DNA of 63,153 nt from an uncultured Oscillibacter sp. (lineage in GTDB: Bacteria > Bacillota > Clostridia > Oscillospirales > Oscillospiraceae). Position 1 is the first letter of the stretch. Each line of letters begins with the position of its first letter. Positions 39,990 through 49,491 of this stretch are shown piece after piece. Below the pieces are notes generated by a model, which was given only the letters and a program-made list of their open reading frames with translations, ran no database searches and was not told the origin of the DNA. The DNA lies in NCBI GenBank assembly GCA_946551795.1, contig CAMNRF010000004.1, positions 1 through 63,153 on the forward strand, given 5' to 3'. The translations under genes and the position numbers were made by a program.

Positions 39990-41564
39990 TCAATTCCCCT
40001 CCGAATGGCGAAAATCCTTGGGCTTCATGCCGGTGATCTTCTTAAAGGTGCGGGAGAAATAGACGGGGTCCGATATGCCGACCCGCTCCGCCACCTCGTA
40101 GGTCTTGAGATCCGTTGTGCGGAGAAGGAGCTTCGCCTGCTGGATGCGGACATTCTGAATGTAGACGCTTAAATTCTCCCCCGTCTCCCGCTTGAACAGC
40201 TTGCTGAGATAGCTGGGGCTCAGGTGGACCTTGTCCGCCAGGCTCTCCAGGGTCAATTCCTCCCGATAGTGCTGCTGGATGAAGTGCCGGATGGCTTTGA
40301 TCAAATCGTCCGGGCTCTCCAGGCGGTAATCCCGCTGCCGGTACAGCAGCTCCACAAAGTCGCAGAGGTACTCCTCAAGCTCCCGGATGGAACCGCTCTG
40401 GAGCAGCGCCTGGAGCGCGGGCAGGCTGCTGGAGATGCCCTCGGTGTCCCGGCTCCAGAAGAGCTGGGTGCTGCAGAAATTGTAGACCGCTATGTAGATG
40501 CTGCGGACCTCCCCGGTGGGGAGCTTTTTCATGTGGATGTGCCGGAACAGCGCCTGAAGGCTCTTCTGGGCAATGTCCGGCTTTCCGTGCTCCACGGCGG
40601 TCTTGATCTGCCGGAGAACCTGGATGATCTCCGCCATGGCCTCCTGATCGACGGTGGGGATGTCCGCGTAGCTGATGACCGGCTGCTCCGGGTGAGCATA
40701 ATCCGCGAACTGCCTGGCCTGCTCGGCCTCCTCCGCCGCGTCGGCCAGCGTCAGGGGGTCCGTGTGGTGGAGCGAGATGCCGATGGAGATCTGGTAGCGG
40801 GGGATGCTCCCCACCGCGTCCACCGCCTCGCCGCACAGGGCGGACAGATTCTGGATCTCCGGGGCCTGAACAACGGCGTAGCACGCCTGATCCCCCTCCA
40901 CGATGAACCATATCCGGTGGTCCGGGATGCTGTCCCGCAGGATCGCCTGCGCGTCCTGCAAAAAGGGAAGGCAGATGGTCTCCCCCTCTCCCTCCAGGGG
41001 CTCCACCGTCAGGCTGAGAACATAGTAGCCCCGCAGATCCATCCGCAGCTGGGCCATGCAGCTGTATACATACAGGGTGGACAGACGCACCCGGTGGATC
41101 AGGTCCCGGAGCAGCATATCCTGCTGCAGGGAGAGATTTTCCTCTGACCGGCTGGCCAGCTCAGAGCGGAGCTTCTGCTGGTCCTGCTCCTCCTGAATCT
41201 GCGCCCTGGCCTTTTCGATGGCGGCGGTGAGCTGCTCCACGGAGGTGGGCTTCAGCACAAAATCCACCACCTGATAGGCGATGGCCCTCTGGGCGTAGGA
41301 GAAGTCCGGAAATCCGGTGAGAATGATGGTCTTGATATGGGGCCACCGGCGGTGCAGCTCCCCCGCGAGGGTGAGCCCGTCCATCCCGGGCATCCGAATA
41401 TCGCTGATCACGATGTCCGGCAGAGTCCCGGGAATCTGCGCCAGGGCGTCCTCGCCGTCCTCCGCCTGGGCCACCACGGTGCATCCCAGGCTCTCCCAGC
41501 GGATTCCATGGGCGAGGCCCTTGCGGATCGCCGCCTCGTTATCCACAAGCATAACTCTCAGCAC
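39990..41564 (-). CDS. AraC-type response regulator (YesN-like)
   Basis: This 524-residue regulator has an N-terminal receiver domain (acidic pocket DNE, phospho-Asp in IVISDIRMPGMDG, Lys in FVLKPTS), a long central region and a C-terminal AraC double helix-turn-helix (LESLADKVHLSPSYLSKLFK; YEVAERVGISDPVYFSRTFK). The start is GTG at 41564, eight bases after AAAGGAGA. It follows the sensor kinase by 17 bases. YesN-type regulators control nearby sugar transport; the divergent sugar ABC operon is its likely target. Confidence 0.9.
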   Translation of the reverse strand: MLRVMLVDNEAAIRKGLAHGIRWESLGCTVVAQAEDGEDALAQIPGTLPDIVISDIRMPGMDGLTLAGELHRRWPHIKTIILTGFPDFSYAQRAIAYQVVDFVLKPTSVEQLTAAIEKARAQIQEEQDQQKLRSELASRSEENLSLQQDMLLRDLIHRVRLSTLYVYSCMAQLRMDLRGYYVLSLTVEPLEGEGETICLPFLQDAQAILRDSIPDHRIWFIVEGDQACYAVVQAPEIQNLSALCGEAVDAVGSIPRYQISIGISLHHTDPLTLADAAEEAEQARQFADYAHPEQPVISYADIPTVDQEAMAEIIQVLRQIKTAVEHGKPDIAQKSLQALFRHIHMKKLPTGEVRSIYIAVYNFCSTQLFWSRDTEGISSSLPALQALLQSGSIRELEEYLCDFVELLYRQRDYRLESPDDLIKAIRHFIQQHYREELTLESLADKVHLSPSYLSKLFKRETGENLSVYIQNVRIQQAKLLLRTTDLKTYEVAERVGISDPVYFSRTFKKITGMKPKDFRHSEGN

Positions 41565-41581
41565 GGGGGATCTCTCCTTTC

Positions 41582-43282
41582 TCAAAGCTCTTCGCCGCCC
41601 CTGTCCAGAGGCAGATTCACCAGGACGGTGGTCCCGTTTCCGGGGGTGCTGGTAACGCTGATCCCATAGTCCTGGCCGTACAGCAGCTGGATGCGCCTTT
41701 GGACGTTGGGGAGCGCCACGTGGTTGTGCTGGTTGTCCACCTCGTCCACGCCGGACTGGAACAGATTCGTGGTGTCAAAGCCCACGCCGTCGTCCCAGAC
41801 CCGGATGTCGATCCCGTCCTCCTCCTCCCAGATGCTGATGCGGACGCTGCCGCCGCCCCGCTTGTTCTCCAGCCCGTGGACCACGCTGTTCTCCACAAGG
41901 GGCTGGATTGTCAGCTTCGGCAGATAGCAGCACAAAAGGTCCTGGCTCTCCAGCTCGATCTCATAGCGCAGCTTCTCGCCGTACCGCTCCTTCTGCAGCT
42001 CCAGATAGTAGCGGACGTAGCGCAGCTCCTCCTCCAGGGTGATCTTCTGCTGCCCCCGGTTGGAGACGTTGGCCCGCAGCAGATTGGCCAGGTTGCTCAC
42101 CATCCGGCACAGCTCATACTGCCCCGCCGCCATGCAGCGCACGTTGATGACCTCCAGCACGTTAAAGATGAAGTGGGGCTGAATCTGGGACTCCAGCAGC
42201 CCCAGCTCCGCCTGCTTGAGCAGCAGTCCCTTCTCGTAGACCTCCTCAAAGAGGCTGCCCAGGCGCTCCGCCATCTGATTGAAGGCGGAGGCCATCAGCT
42301 CGGTCTCCCGGTAGGAGGTGGGCTCCATCCGGGCGGAGAGGTCTCCGGTGGCCATGCGGTCCATGGTGTCCACCATGCCGCGCAGGGGGCGCAGCTGGTG
42401 CCAGTACACCAGGGAGGCGATCACCAGCGTCAGCAGCAGGACAACCGCCGTAAAGCTCACATACAGCGTCACGGTCTCCCGCAGGGAGCGGACGATGTCC
42501 GCCCTGGGGACAAACACATCCAGCTGCAGCCTGTAGGGCACCAGGCGCCATCCCTGGTGGTACAGATTCCCGCCGGACGCCGCCGGCAGGTCCCCGGCGG
42601 AGCCGGCGCTGCAGTAGAGCACCTGGCCGTCGGTGCGGCTGAAATACACCTCCGCGCCGGAGTACACCGACTTGATATAGCTGGTGTCGATGAGCGCCGC
42701 GGTCCGCAGCTCAATGACAATCTTGCCGATGGGGCGCATCGTGTCCAGGTCCAGATAATCCGTCAGCAGGTAGCTGTGCTCAAAGTCGCCGGGCATCAGA
42801 TACAGCTCCCTGGCCGAATTCAAATCCCGGAGCTGGTGATAGACTCTTTGGACCCGCGCGGCCGCCCCCTGGTAGATGCCATCCTGCCGCACGGGGATGA
42901 ACTCGTCCTCCTCGTGCACCAGATAGATGCCGCTCATGGTCTCCCGGCCCAGCGCCGAGCTGAGAAAGAGGACCCGGCTGAACTGCTTTTCAATCTGGGA
43001 GCGGGCCATCTGGTCCAGCGGCCCCTCCGTCCGCATATAGCCCTGCACGGTGGGATCGCTCATCAGGTAATAGATGCCGTTGCGCAGCGTGTCCAGGACC
43101 GCCTCGGTGGATTCCCGGGTCCGGTCCAGGTACAGTCCCACGGTCTCGCGCGCGTTATCCTCCATCTCCACCGAGACGGTGCGGTAAAAATAGAACGAGG
43201 CGCAGACCGAGGGGATCAGCACAAAAAAGCAGCAGAGCGCCAGGCACAGCAGCGCCAGCGAAGGTTTTTTGGACGTATCCAT
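41582..43282 (-). CDS. YesM-type sensor histidine kinase
   Basis: This 566-residue sensor has TM helix near residues 10-32, a large extracellular sensor domain, a second TM near 270-295, HAMP (RPLRGMVDTMDRMATGDLSA) and a LytS/YesM-type kinase domain with phospho-His in QIQPHFIFNVLEV and ATP lid VWDDGVGFD. ATG at 43282 follows GGGAGGGGG. Paired with the AraC-type regulator. The extracellular domain probably senses a carbohydrate directly or via the adjacent binding protein. Confidence 0.92.
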   Translation of the reverse strand: MDTSKKPSLALLCLALCCFFVLIPSVCASFYFYRTVSVEMEDNARETVGLYLDRTRESTEAVLDTLRNGIYYLMSDPTVQGYMRTEGPLDQMARSQIEKQFSRVLFLSSALGRETMSGIYLVHEEDEFIPVRQDGIYQGAAARVQRVYHQLRDLNSARELYLMPGDFEHSYLLTDYLDLDTMRPIGKIVIELRTAALIDTSYIKSVYSGAEVYFSRTDGQVLYCSAGSAGDLPAASGGNLYHQGWRLVPYRLQLDVFVPRADIVRSLRETVTLYVSFTAVVLLLTLVIASLVYWHQLRPLRGMVDTMDRMATGDLSARMEPTSYRETELMASAFNQMAERLGSLFEEVYEKGLLLKQAELGLLESQIQPHFIFNVLEVINVRCMAAGQYELCRMVSNLANLLRANVSNRGQQKITLEEELRYVRYYLELQKERYGEKLRYEIELESQDLLCCYLPKLTIQPLVENSVVHGLENKRGGGSVRISIWEEEDGIDIRVWDDGVGFDTTNLFQSGVDEVDNQHNHVALPNVQRRIQLLYGQDYGISVTSTPGNGTTVLVNLPLDRGGEEL

Positions 43283-43485
43283 CCGCCATCCCCCTCCCCA
43301 GGTTGATCTGTCCCAAATTATACCACAAACCGCTCCAAATGTCCAAGCCCTGGTAGAAATTTGCCGCATTTTACTGTACAAAATAATCCTGTTCCCACTG
43401 CAAAAAAAGTCTATACTCCCTCTTTCCGGTGTCCCGGAAAACCCAGATCCGGCAAGAAAAGTTCAGACTTTCCCCGCTGGTGAAA

Positions 43486-43514
43486 TTGTCTTCCAGCGGC
43501 CGCCTTTATATAAT
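43486..43514 (+). promoter_or_regulatory. Promoter of the sugar ABC operon
   Basis: TTGTCT (43486-43491), 17 bases, TATAAT (43509-43514), about 55 bases before the binding-protein start. The 280-base divergent region should hold the regulator's sites, but no clear direct repeat was picked out by eye. Confidence 0.6.
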
Positions 43515-43570
43515 AATAGTCAAGTAAGGACGGGACCGTCCCCGTCCGAAAATTTGTAGGAGGTTTCAGG

Positions 43571-44878
43571 ATGATGAAAAAGAGACTCTTTGCGTTTGCT
43601 CTGCTGGCCGCCATGCTGGCGGGCCTCCTGAGCGGCTGCGGCGCCAAAAAGGACGAGACCCCCGCCGCGGGAGACGGCGTTGTGGTGATCAACTACCCCA
43701 CGTTCCAGTGCGGCGTGAACACCGCCGCCCCCGTCGTTGACCAGCTGATCACCGAGTTTAACGAGACCTACGCCGGCAAGTACCAGATCGTGAAAGAGGA
43801 CGTCCCCGGCGACGCCAACTACGTGGACAAGATCAAGGTCCAGCTGGGCACCGGCGACCTGCCCCCCGTGATCTACGGCGCGGGCTACAACCTGCTGGAC
43901 CTGGTCCTGGCCAAGGACCTGGCCGTGGACCTGACCCCCTATGTGGAGGCCGACGCCCAGTGGAAGGCCCTGTACTCCGACGCCGCCCTGGCCACCAACA
44001 GCCGGGACGGGAAGATCTACGCCTCCTCCGTGGAGGGCTCCCAGGTGGGTTACTTCTACAACAAGGAGCTGTTCGCCCAGGCGGGCATCAACGCCCCCGC
44101 CGAGACCTGGGATGAGCTGTTCCAGCAGTGCGAGACCCTGAAGGCCGCCGGCATCACCCCCCTGGCCATGGACACCGCCGACTCGGCGTGGATCACCCAG
44201 CTGTGGTGGGGCGCCATGGTCGCCACCGCCGGCGGGGACGGCCTGACCTTCATGCAGACCATGAATCCCCGGGACTACAACCTCCCGGAGCTGATCTCCA
44301 CCGCGGAAAAGATCCAGAAAATGCTCCAGGAGTACACCACGGCGGACGCCATCGGAGGCAAGTACGAGAACGCCGCCAACAATTTCCTCTCCGGCCAGGC
44401 GGCGATGATCGCCAACGGCCCCTGGATGATCGGCGACTTCTCCGACACCACCAAGACCTCCGCGGACTTCGCGGAAAAGGTGGGCGTGGCCATCTACCCC
44501 GACGGCTTTGTGTATGACGCCCCCATCCAGGGCTACATCGTCACCAAGCAGGACGACCCCAAGGTGGAGGAGGCCGCCGTTGAGATGGTGAAGTTCTTCA
44601 CCTCCGCCCACGCGCAGCAGCTGGGCCTGGAGATGCAGGGCATGGTCCCTGCCTCTCCCACCGTTGAGATCACCGACGCGGCAAAGGAACAGTACCCCCT
44701 GTTGGTGGAGTTCCTGGACAAGGCCTCCAAGGCCACGGTCAGCACCGACAACATGCAGGCCACTATGTTCTCCAACCTGCTGGATGTCATCAGCCAGGAG
44801 CTGCCCCGCCTGCACTCCGGCGAGCTGGACGCCGCCGGCTTCTGCCAGGCCATGACCGACGCTGCCGCGAAGAACTGA
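43571..44878 (+). CDS. Sugar ABC transporter substrate-binding lipoprotein
   Basis: This 435-residue lipoprotein has signal peptide and lipobox LSGC near residue 21, then a family 1 carbohydrate-binding fold with typical segments YNKELFAQAGINAPAETWDE and FLSGQAAMIANGPWM. ATG at 43571 follows GTAGGAGG. It precedes two permeases; the ATPase is missing, so a shared MsmX/UgpC-type ATPase encoded elsewhere must energise uptake. Sugar identity unknown. Confidence 0.92.
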   Translation: MMKKRLFAFALLAAMLAGLLSGCGAKKDETPAAGDGVVVINYPTFQCGVNTAAPVVDQLITEFNETYAGKYQIVKEDVPGDANYVDKIKVQLGTGDLPPVIYGAGYNLLDLVLAKDLAVDLTPYVEADAQWKALYSDAALATNSRDGKIYASSVEGSQVGYFYNKELFAQAGINAPAETWDELFQQCETLKAAGITPLAMDTADSAWITQLWWGAMVATAGGDGLTFMQTMNPRDYNLPELISTAEKIQKMLQEYTTADAIGGKYENAANNFLSGQAAMIANGPWMIGDFSDTTKTSADFAEKVGVAIYPDGFVYDAPIQGYIVTKQDDPKVEEAAVEMVKFFTSAHAQQLGLEMQGMVPASPTVEITDAAKEQYPLLVEFLDKASKATVSTDNMQATMFSNLLDVISQELPRLHSGELDAAGFCQAMTDAAAKN

Positions 44879-44883
44879 GCGAC

Positions 44884-44934
44884 GGGCCCGTCTGTCCTTC
44901 AGACGGGCCCTTTCCCGCCTTTTGCGGGCTCTTT
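44884..44934 (+). terminator. Attenuating hairpins between binding protein and permease genes
   Basis: GGGCCCGTCTG, loop TCCTT, CAGACGGGCCC and TTT (44884-44913), followed by CCCGC/GCGGG and a weaker T-run to about 44934. Partial termination here would keep the binding protein in excess of the permeases. Confidence 0.65.
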
Positions 44935-44965
44935 TGAAGTATTTTGACGATAGAGGAGTGATCCC

Positions 44966-45838
44966 ATGCGAACGAAGAAGAGATGGATCGTACTGTTCCT
45001 GCTTCCGGCGGTGATCCTGTTTCTGCTGATCTATGCGATCCCCCTGGTCATGGTCTTCTTCACGTCACTGTTCGACTACCGGCTGACCGGCAGCGGCATG
45101 ACGTTCATCGGTCTGAAAAACTACGTCCAGATGTTCCAGGACCCCGCCTTCCGGACGTCGCTGCTGCACACGGTCATCTGGATTCTCATTCACTGCGTGC
45201 TCCACGTGGCCCTCGGCGTCGCCCTGGCGCTGGTGCTGTACAAAAAGCCCAGGGGCTGGAAATTCGTCCGCACCACCTACATGATCCCCAACATCATCTC
45301 CAATGCCGCCGTGGGCATGATCTTTCTGAATATCTTCAACCCCCAGTACGGCGTGGTGAACTCCATTCTGCGGGCGGTGGGCCTGGAGCGGCTGACGCAC
45401 AACTGGCTGAACGAGACCGCCACGGCCTTCCCCTCCGTCACCATGGTGTGGCTGCTCTTCGCCGGCTACACCACCACGCTGGTGCTGGCGGAGGCCCTGT
45501 CCATCGACGAATCCGTCTTGGAGGCCGCCAGGGTAGACGGCGCCACCGGCTTCCAGATGGACAAGTTCGTGGTCCTGCCGCTGCTGCGCAAGATCATCGC
45601 CACGACCATGGTCATGGCGGCCACCTATATGCTGCAGATGTTCGACCTGATCTACGTGACCACCAACGGCGGTCCCGGCAAGGCCACCACCAACCTGCCG
45701 CTGCTGCTCTACAGCGTGTACAAATCCGAGAACAACTACGGCTACGCCAACACCATCGGCGTGGTCATCATCCTGCTGGGCGCCGTCGTCATGACCGTCA
45801 TCAACAAGCTGCTTCGGGCCAACGAAGACGACTACTGA
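44966..45838 (+). CDS. Sugar ABC transporter permease (MalF/LacF type)
   Basis: This 290-residue permease has six helices; coupling loop LDESVLEAARVDGATGFQMDKF-type segment (IDESVLEAARVDGATG) near residues 185-200. Start follows AGAGGAG. Works with the next permease. Confidence 0.9.
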   Translation: MRTKKRWIVLFLLPAVILFLLIYAIPLVMVFFTSLFDYRLTGSGMTFIGLKNYVQMFQDPAFRTSLLHTVIWILIHCVLHVALGVALALVLYKKPRGWKFVRTTYMIPNIISNAAVGMIFLNIFNPQYGVVNSILRAVGLERLTHNWLNETATAFPSVTMVWLLFAGYTTTLVLAEALSIDESVLEAARVDGATGFQMDKFVVLPLLRKIIATTMVMAATYMLQMFDLIYVTTNGGPGKATTNLPLLLYSVYKSENNYGYANTIGVVIILLGAVVMTVINKLLRANEDDY

Positions 45839-45860
45839 TTGGAAGCGAGGGGATTTAGAT

Positions 45861-46712
45861 ATGCGTACATCTTTCCGCAATCTCACCGCGGCAGAGCGGG
45901 CGGCGTTCATCGGCAAATACCTCTTTATGGGCCTTTGCTCCCTGGTGGCCCTGTTTCCCATCGTCTGGGTCATCATGTCCTCCTTCAAAACCAACGCGGA
46001 GATTCTCTCCAACGGCATCGGCCTTCCCTCCAGTCTGAGCCCCGACGGATACATCGCGGCGCTGACCATCTCCCCGATTCTGAAGTACTTCGGCAACAGC
46101 GTCGTCATCACCGTGATCACCACGGTTCTGAACGTGCTGTTTCTGGCCATGGCGGCCTACGTGTTCGCCCGCGTCAGATTCCGGGGCAAAAACCTGCTGT
46201 ACTTCATCCTGTCCCTCTCCCTGGTGGTGCCCACCACCGCGCTGCTGCAGCCCGTGTACAGCGTGGTCAGCACCATGGGGCTGTACGACACGAAGATGGG
46301 CCTGATCCTGGTGTACACCGCCATCAACATGCCCATGTCCCTGCTGATCCTGCGGGGCACCTTCCAGTCCATCCCCCGGGCGCTGGAGGAGGCCGCCTAT
46401 CTGGACGGCGCCGGGTTCCTGCGGACCTTCTTCCAGATCGTTCTGCCCTGCGCCAAGGGCGGGCTGACCTCCGCGGCGGTCCTGACGTTTTTGAACTCCT
46501 GGAACGAGTTCACCTTCGCCCTGATGCTCACCAACGGCCAGGACGCCCGGACGCTCCCCCTGTCCCTGAGCTACTTCACCGCCCAGTTCAGCTTCAACTA
46601 CACCGCCATGTTCGCCGCCGTGACCATCGCGGTGATCCCGTCCATCCTGGTCTTTGCCATCTTCCAGGAGCAGGTGGTCTCCAGTCTCACCGCCGGTTCC
46701 GTCAAGGGCTGA
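45861..46712 (+). CDS. Sugar ABC transporter permease (MalG/LacG type)
   Basis: This 283-residue permease has six helices and the EAA loop IPRALEEAAYLDGAGFLRTF. ATG at 45861 follows GAGGGG and 22 bases separate it from the first permease. The pair is typical of family 1 carbohydrate importers. Confidence 0.9.
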   Translation: MRTSFRNLTAAERAAFIGKYLFMGLCSLVALFPIVWVIMSSFKTNAEILSNGIGLPSSLSPDGYIAALTISPILKYFGNSVVITVITTVLNVLFLAMAAYVFARVRFRGKNLLYFILSLSLVVPTTALLQPVYSVVSTMGLYDTKMGLILVYTAINMPMSLLILRGTFQSIPRALEEAAYLDGAGFLRTFFQIVLPCAKGGLTSAAVLTFLNSWNEFTFALMLTNGQDARTLPLSLSYFTAQFSFNYTAMFAAVTIAVIPSILVFAIFQEQVVSSLTAGSVKG

Positions 46713-46760
46713 TTCCCGTCACGGCAAAATTCTCTCACTATCTGTCTTGGAGGTTTTTTT

Positions 46761-47849
46761 ATGATCAAACTTGGTGTCATCGGCCTCGGCGAGGTCTCCC
46801 AGCTCATGCACCTTCCCATTTTGCAGGACCTGTGTGACAAATACCAGGTCACCGCGGTCTCCGACGTGGCGCCGTCTCTGGTGGACTTCATCTGCAAGAA
46901 ATACCACGTCCCCGCCGGGTATCTGGACGCTGCGGAGCTGATCGAGAAGGCCGATATTGACGCCGTGCTGATCCTCTCCCCGGACCAGTACCACGGCGAG
47001 TACGCCATGCGCGCCCTGAAACGCGGGCTGCACGTGTTTGTGGAAAAGCCCGTCACCCTCTGCCTGGAGGAGCTGGAGGAGCTCATCGCGCTGAAAAAGC
47101 AGTATCCCGGCCAGACCGTCATGGTGGGCTATATGCGCCGCTACGCCGGCCCCTTCCTGAAGGCCAAGGAGCTGCTGGAGGAGACGCCCATGCGAACCGA
47201 GTACCTGCGCTTCCGCGACATCATCTGCGAGGGCCCCTTCTACATCGGCCAGACCCGCCCCATTTTCTACCCCAAGGACGTCCCCGCCGCCGTCATCGCC
47301 GAGGGCCGTGAGCGCCGCCGGGCCCATCTGGACCGGGCCATCGGCGCCGACGCCGACGACGAGACGCGCACCACCTATCAGATGATGACCGGCCTGGGCT
47401 GCCACTCCTTCGCCGCCGTGCGGGAGCTGTACGGCCTCCCGAAGAAGATCCACTCCGTCACCACCGCCGCCGGCGGACAGCAGGTGGTCATCGTGATGGA
47501 GTTCGACGGCTTCCTGGCCACCTATGAGCTGGTGAACAACCAGAACATCGTCCAGTTTGACGCCGCCATCGAGATCTTCCAGAACACCCGCAAGGTCCTC
47601 GTCAAGTACGAGACCCCCTATATCCGCTATCAGCCCGCCTCCGTGCAGGTCATCGAGTCCAACGCCAAAGACACCCGCACCACCACCTACGGCCCCGACT
47701 TCCACGACGCCTTCCAGACGGAGCTGGACCTGTTCCACCAGTGCGTCACCACCGGCACGGAGCCCAAGACCACCCTGGAGGACGCCGCCGCCGACCTGAA
47801 GCTGTTCCGGGAGATCATCCGCGTCCTGCGGGCGCAGAAGGGAGCGTGA
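46761..47849 (+). CDS. Gfo/Idh/MocA-family dehydrogenase
   Basis: This 362-residue oxidoreductase has an N-terminal NAD(P) Rossmann fold (VIGLGEVSQLMHL near residues 6-18) and the family EKP motif (VFVEKPVTL near 94-102), plus GYMRRYAG and a C-terminal alpha/beta substrate domain. It probably oxidises a hydroxyl of the imported sugar or polyol. First of four catabolic genes after the importer. Confidence 0.9.
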   Translation: MIKLGVIGLGEVSQLMHLPILQDLCDKYQVTAVSDVAPSLVDFICKKYHVPAGYLDAAELIEKADIDAVLILSPDQYHGEYAMRALKRGLHVFVEKPVTLCLEELEELIALKKQYPGQTVMVGYMRRYAGPFLKAKELLEETPMRTEYLRFRDIICEGPFYIGQTRPIFYPKDVPAAVIAEGRERRRAHLDRAIGADADDETRTTYQMMTGLGCHSFAAVRELYGLPKKIHSVTTAAGGQQVVIVMEFDGFLATYELVNNQNIVQFDAAIEIFQNTRKVLVKYETPYIRYQPASVQVIESNAKDTRTTTYGPDFHDAFQTELDLFHQCVTTGTEPKTTLEDAAADLKLFREIIRVLRAQKGA

Positions 47850-47852
47850 GCC

Positions 47853-48749
47853 GTGGCCGTCAAGATCGCCACCGCCCCCTGCTCCTGGGGGGTCTGGTAC
47901 GCCGACGGGACGCCCTCCGGGACCCCCGCCCAGCTGTTTCTGGATCAGGCCCAGCAGGCCGGCTACCGGGCGTTGGAGCTGGGACCCGACGGCTACCTGC
48001 CCGAGGACCAGAGAGTCCTGGAGGAGGAGCTCTCCCGCCGCGGCCTGGAGGCCGCCGCCGGCACCGCCTGCTACCGCTTTGACCAGTACCAGCGGTTCGA
48101 TGACTTTCGCCCGGCTGTGGAGAAGCTCTGCGCCCGCATCGCCTCCATGGGCGGGAAGTACCTGGTCACCATGGACGAGTCCGACGTGGGACTGTACAGT
48201 GAGAAGAAGGCCGGCTTCACTCCCGAGACGTGGAGGAAATACTTCACCATGTTCCGGGAGATGGGGGCCTTTGCCCAAGAGGAATTCGGCCTGATGATGG
48301 TCTATCACCCCCACATCAAGTCCCTCATTGAGACGGAGGAGGAGATCATCCGCCTGCTGGACGCCACGGGCCTGAACCTCTGCTTTGACACCGGCCACCA
48401 CGCCTATGTCAACGGAAACGGCCAGCCCGGCGACCCCAGCGTGCCGGACTTCATCCGCCGTTATGCCGAACGCATCAAATACCTCCACTTCAAGCAGGTG
48501 GACGGCGCGGTGTACAACCGGGTCCTGGCGGAGCACCTGGACTCCGACACCGCCTTCGACATCGACGTCATGTGCGACCTCCCTGACGGCATCATCGACT
48601 TCCAGGCCGTCCGGCAGGCGCTGGAGGACATCCATTTTGACGGGATCGGCGTGGTGGAGTCCGATATGCCCAAGGCCTCCAATGAGAGGGCCTTCGCCTC
48701 CGCCTGCCGCAACCTCTCCTATCTGAGAGAAATCCGGATGATAGACTGA
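47853..48749 (+). CDS. TIM-barrel sugar isomerase/epimerase or keto-inositol dehydratase
   Basis: This 298-residue AP endonuclease-2 family barrel opens with IATAPCSWGVWYADGTPSG and has metal-ligand-like segments MMVYHPHIKSLIE, LCFDTGHHAYV, LHFKQVDG and VVESDMPK. The pattern resembles IolE or xylose isomerase-like enzymes. GTG at 47853 follows AGGGAGC, four bases after the dehydrogenase stop. The reaction on the ketosugar product is inferred. Confidence 0.85.
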   Translation: MAVKIATAPCSWGVWYADGTPSGTPAQLFLDQAQQAGYRALELGPDGYLPEDQRVLEEELSRRGLEAAAGTACYRFDQYQRFDDFRPAVEKLCARIASMGGKYLVTMDESDVGLYSEKKAGFTPETWRKYFTMFREMGAFAQEEFGLMMVYHPHIKSLIETEEEIIRLLDATGLNLCFDTGHHAYVNGNGQPGDPSVPDFIRRYAERIKYLHFKQVDGAVYNRVLAEHLDSDTAFDIDVMCDLPDGIIDFQAVRQALEDIHFDGIGVVESDMPKASNERAFASACRNLSYLREIRMID

Positions 48750-48765
48750 CACAAGGAGGAACACC

Positions 48766-49488
48766 ATGGAGATCATTGTTTGCAGAGATTATGAGGAGAT
48801 GAGCCGCAGAGCCGCGGAGCTCACCGCGGAGGGCCTGCGGCGCCGCCCTGACGGCCTTCTGAGCTTCGCCGGCGGAGAGACGCCCCTGGGGACCGTCCAC
48901 GCCTTCGCGGACCTGGTGAACCGGGGCGAGGTGGACATCTCCCGCGCCCACTACACCTCCCTGGACGAGTGGGTGGGGCTTTCCAACACCGACGAGGGGT
49001 CCTGCGGCCTCTTCAACAACCAGGAGCTCCTGGCCCGGCTGGAGAAGCCCTTTGCCGCCTGCCACATCATCAACGGCGCGGCGGCGGACATGGAGGCGGA
49101 GCGGGACGCCCTGAACGCCTACTTCGCCCAGTACGGCCCTCTGACCGTCTCCGTTCTGGGCATCGGCATGAACGGCCACCTGGGCTTCAACGAGGACGGC
49201 GTCTCCTTCGACCTGGACGCCCACATCGTTCCCCTGTCCGAGACCACCAAGCGCGTCATGAGCAAGTACTTCGGCGAGAAGTTCCACCCCACCCACGGCA
49301 TCTCCCAGGGAATCCGCCAGATCATGGCGGCGGAGCGGGTCATCCTCATCGCCAACGGCGCCCACAAGGCGGACATTATCCAGAAGGCCCTCACCGGACC
49401 CGTGACCAGCGCGGTGCCCGCCAGCGTTCTGCAGCGCCACCCCAACTGTTACGCGGTGCTGGACGAGGCCGCCGCCGCCAGGCTGTGA
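48766..49488 (+). CDS. Glucosamine-6-phosphate deaminase/isomerase family protein
   Basis: This 240-residue NagB-like protein has SFAGGETPLGTV, the substrate loop SLDEWVGL and GIGMNGHLGFNED, hallmark of the family. It is a deaminase of an amino-sugar phosphate, or a lactonase-like relative; the usual NagB partner NagA is absent. Start follows AAGGAGG. Confidence 0.85.
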   Translation: MEIIVCRDYEEMSRRAAELTAEGLRRRPDGLLSFAGGETPLGTVHAFADLVNRGEVDISRAHYTSLDEWVGLSNTDEGSCGLFNNQELLARLEKPFAACHIINGAAADMEAERDALNAYFAQYGPLTVSVLGIGMNGHLGFNEDGVSFDLDAHIVPLSETTKRVMSKYFGEKFHPTHGISQGIRQIMAAERVILIANGAHKADIIQKALTGPVTSAVPASVLQRHPNCYAVLDEAAAARL

Positions 49489-49491
49489 GCG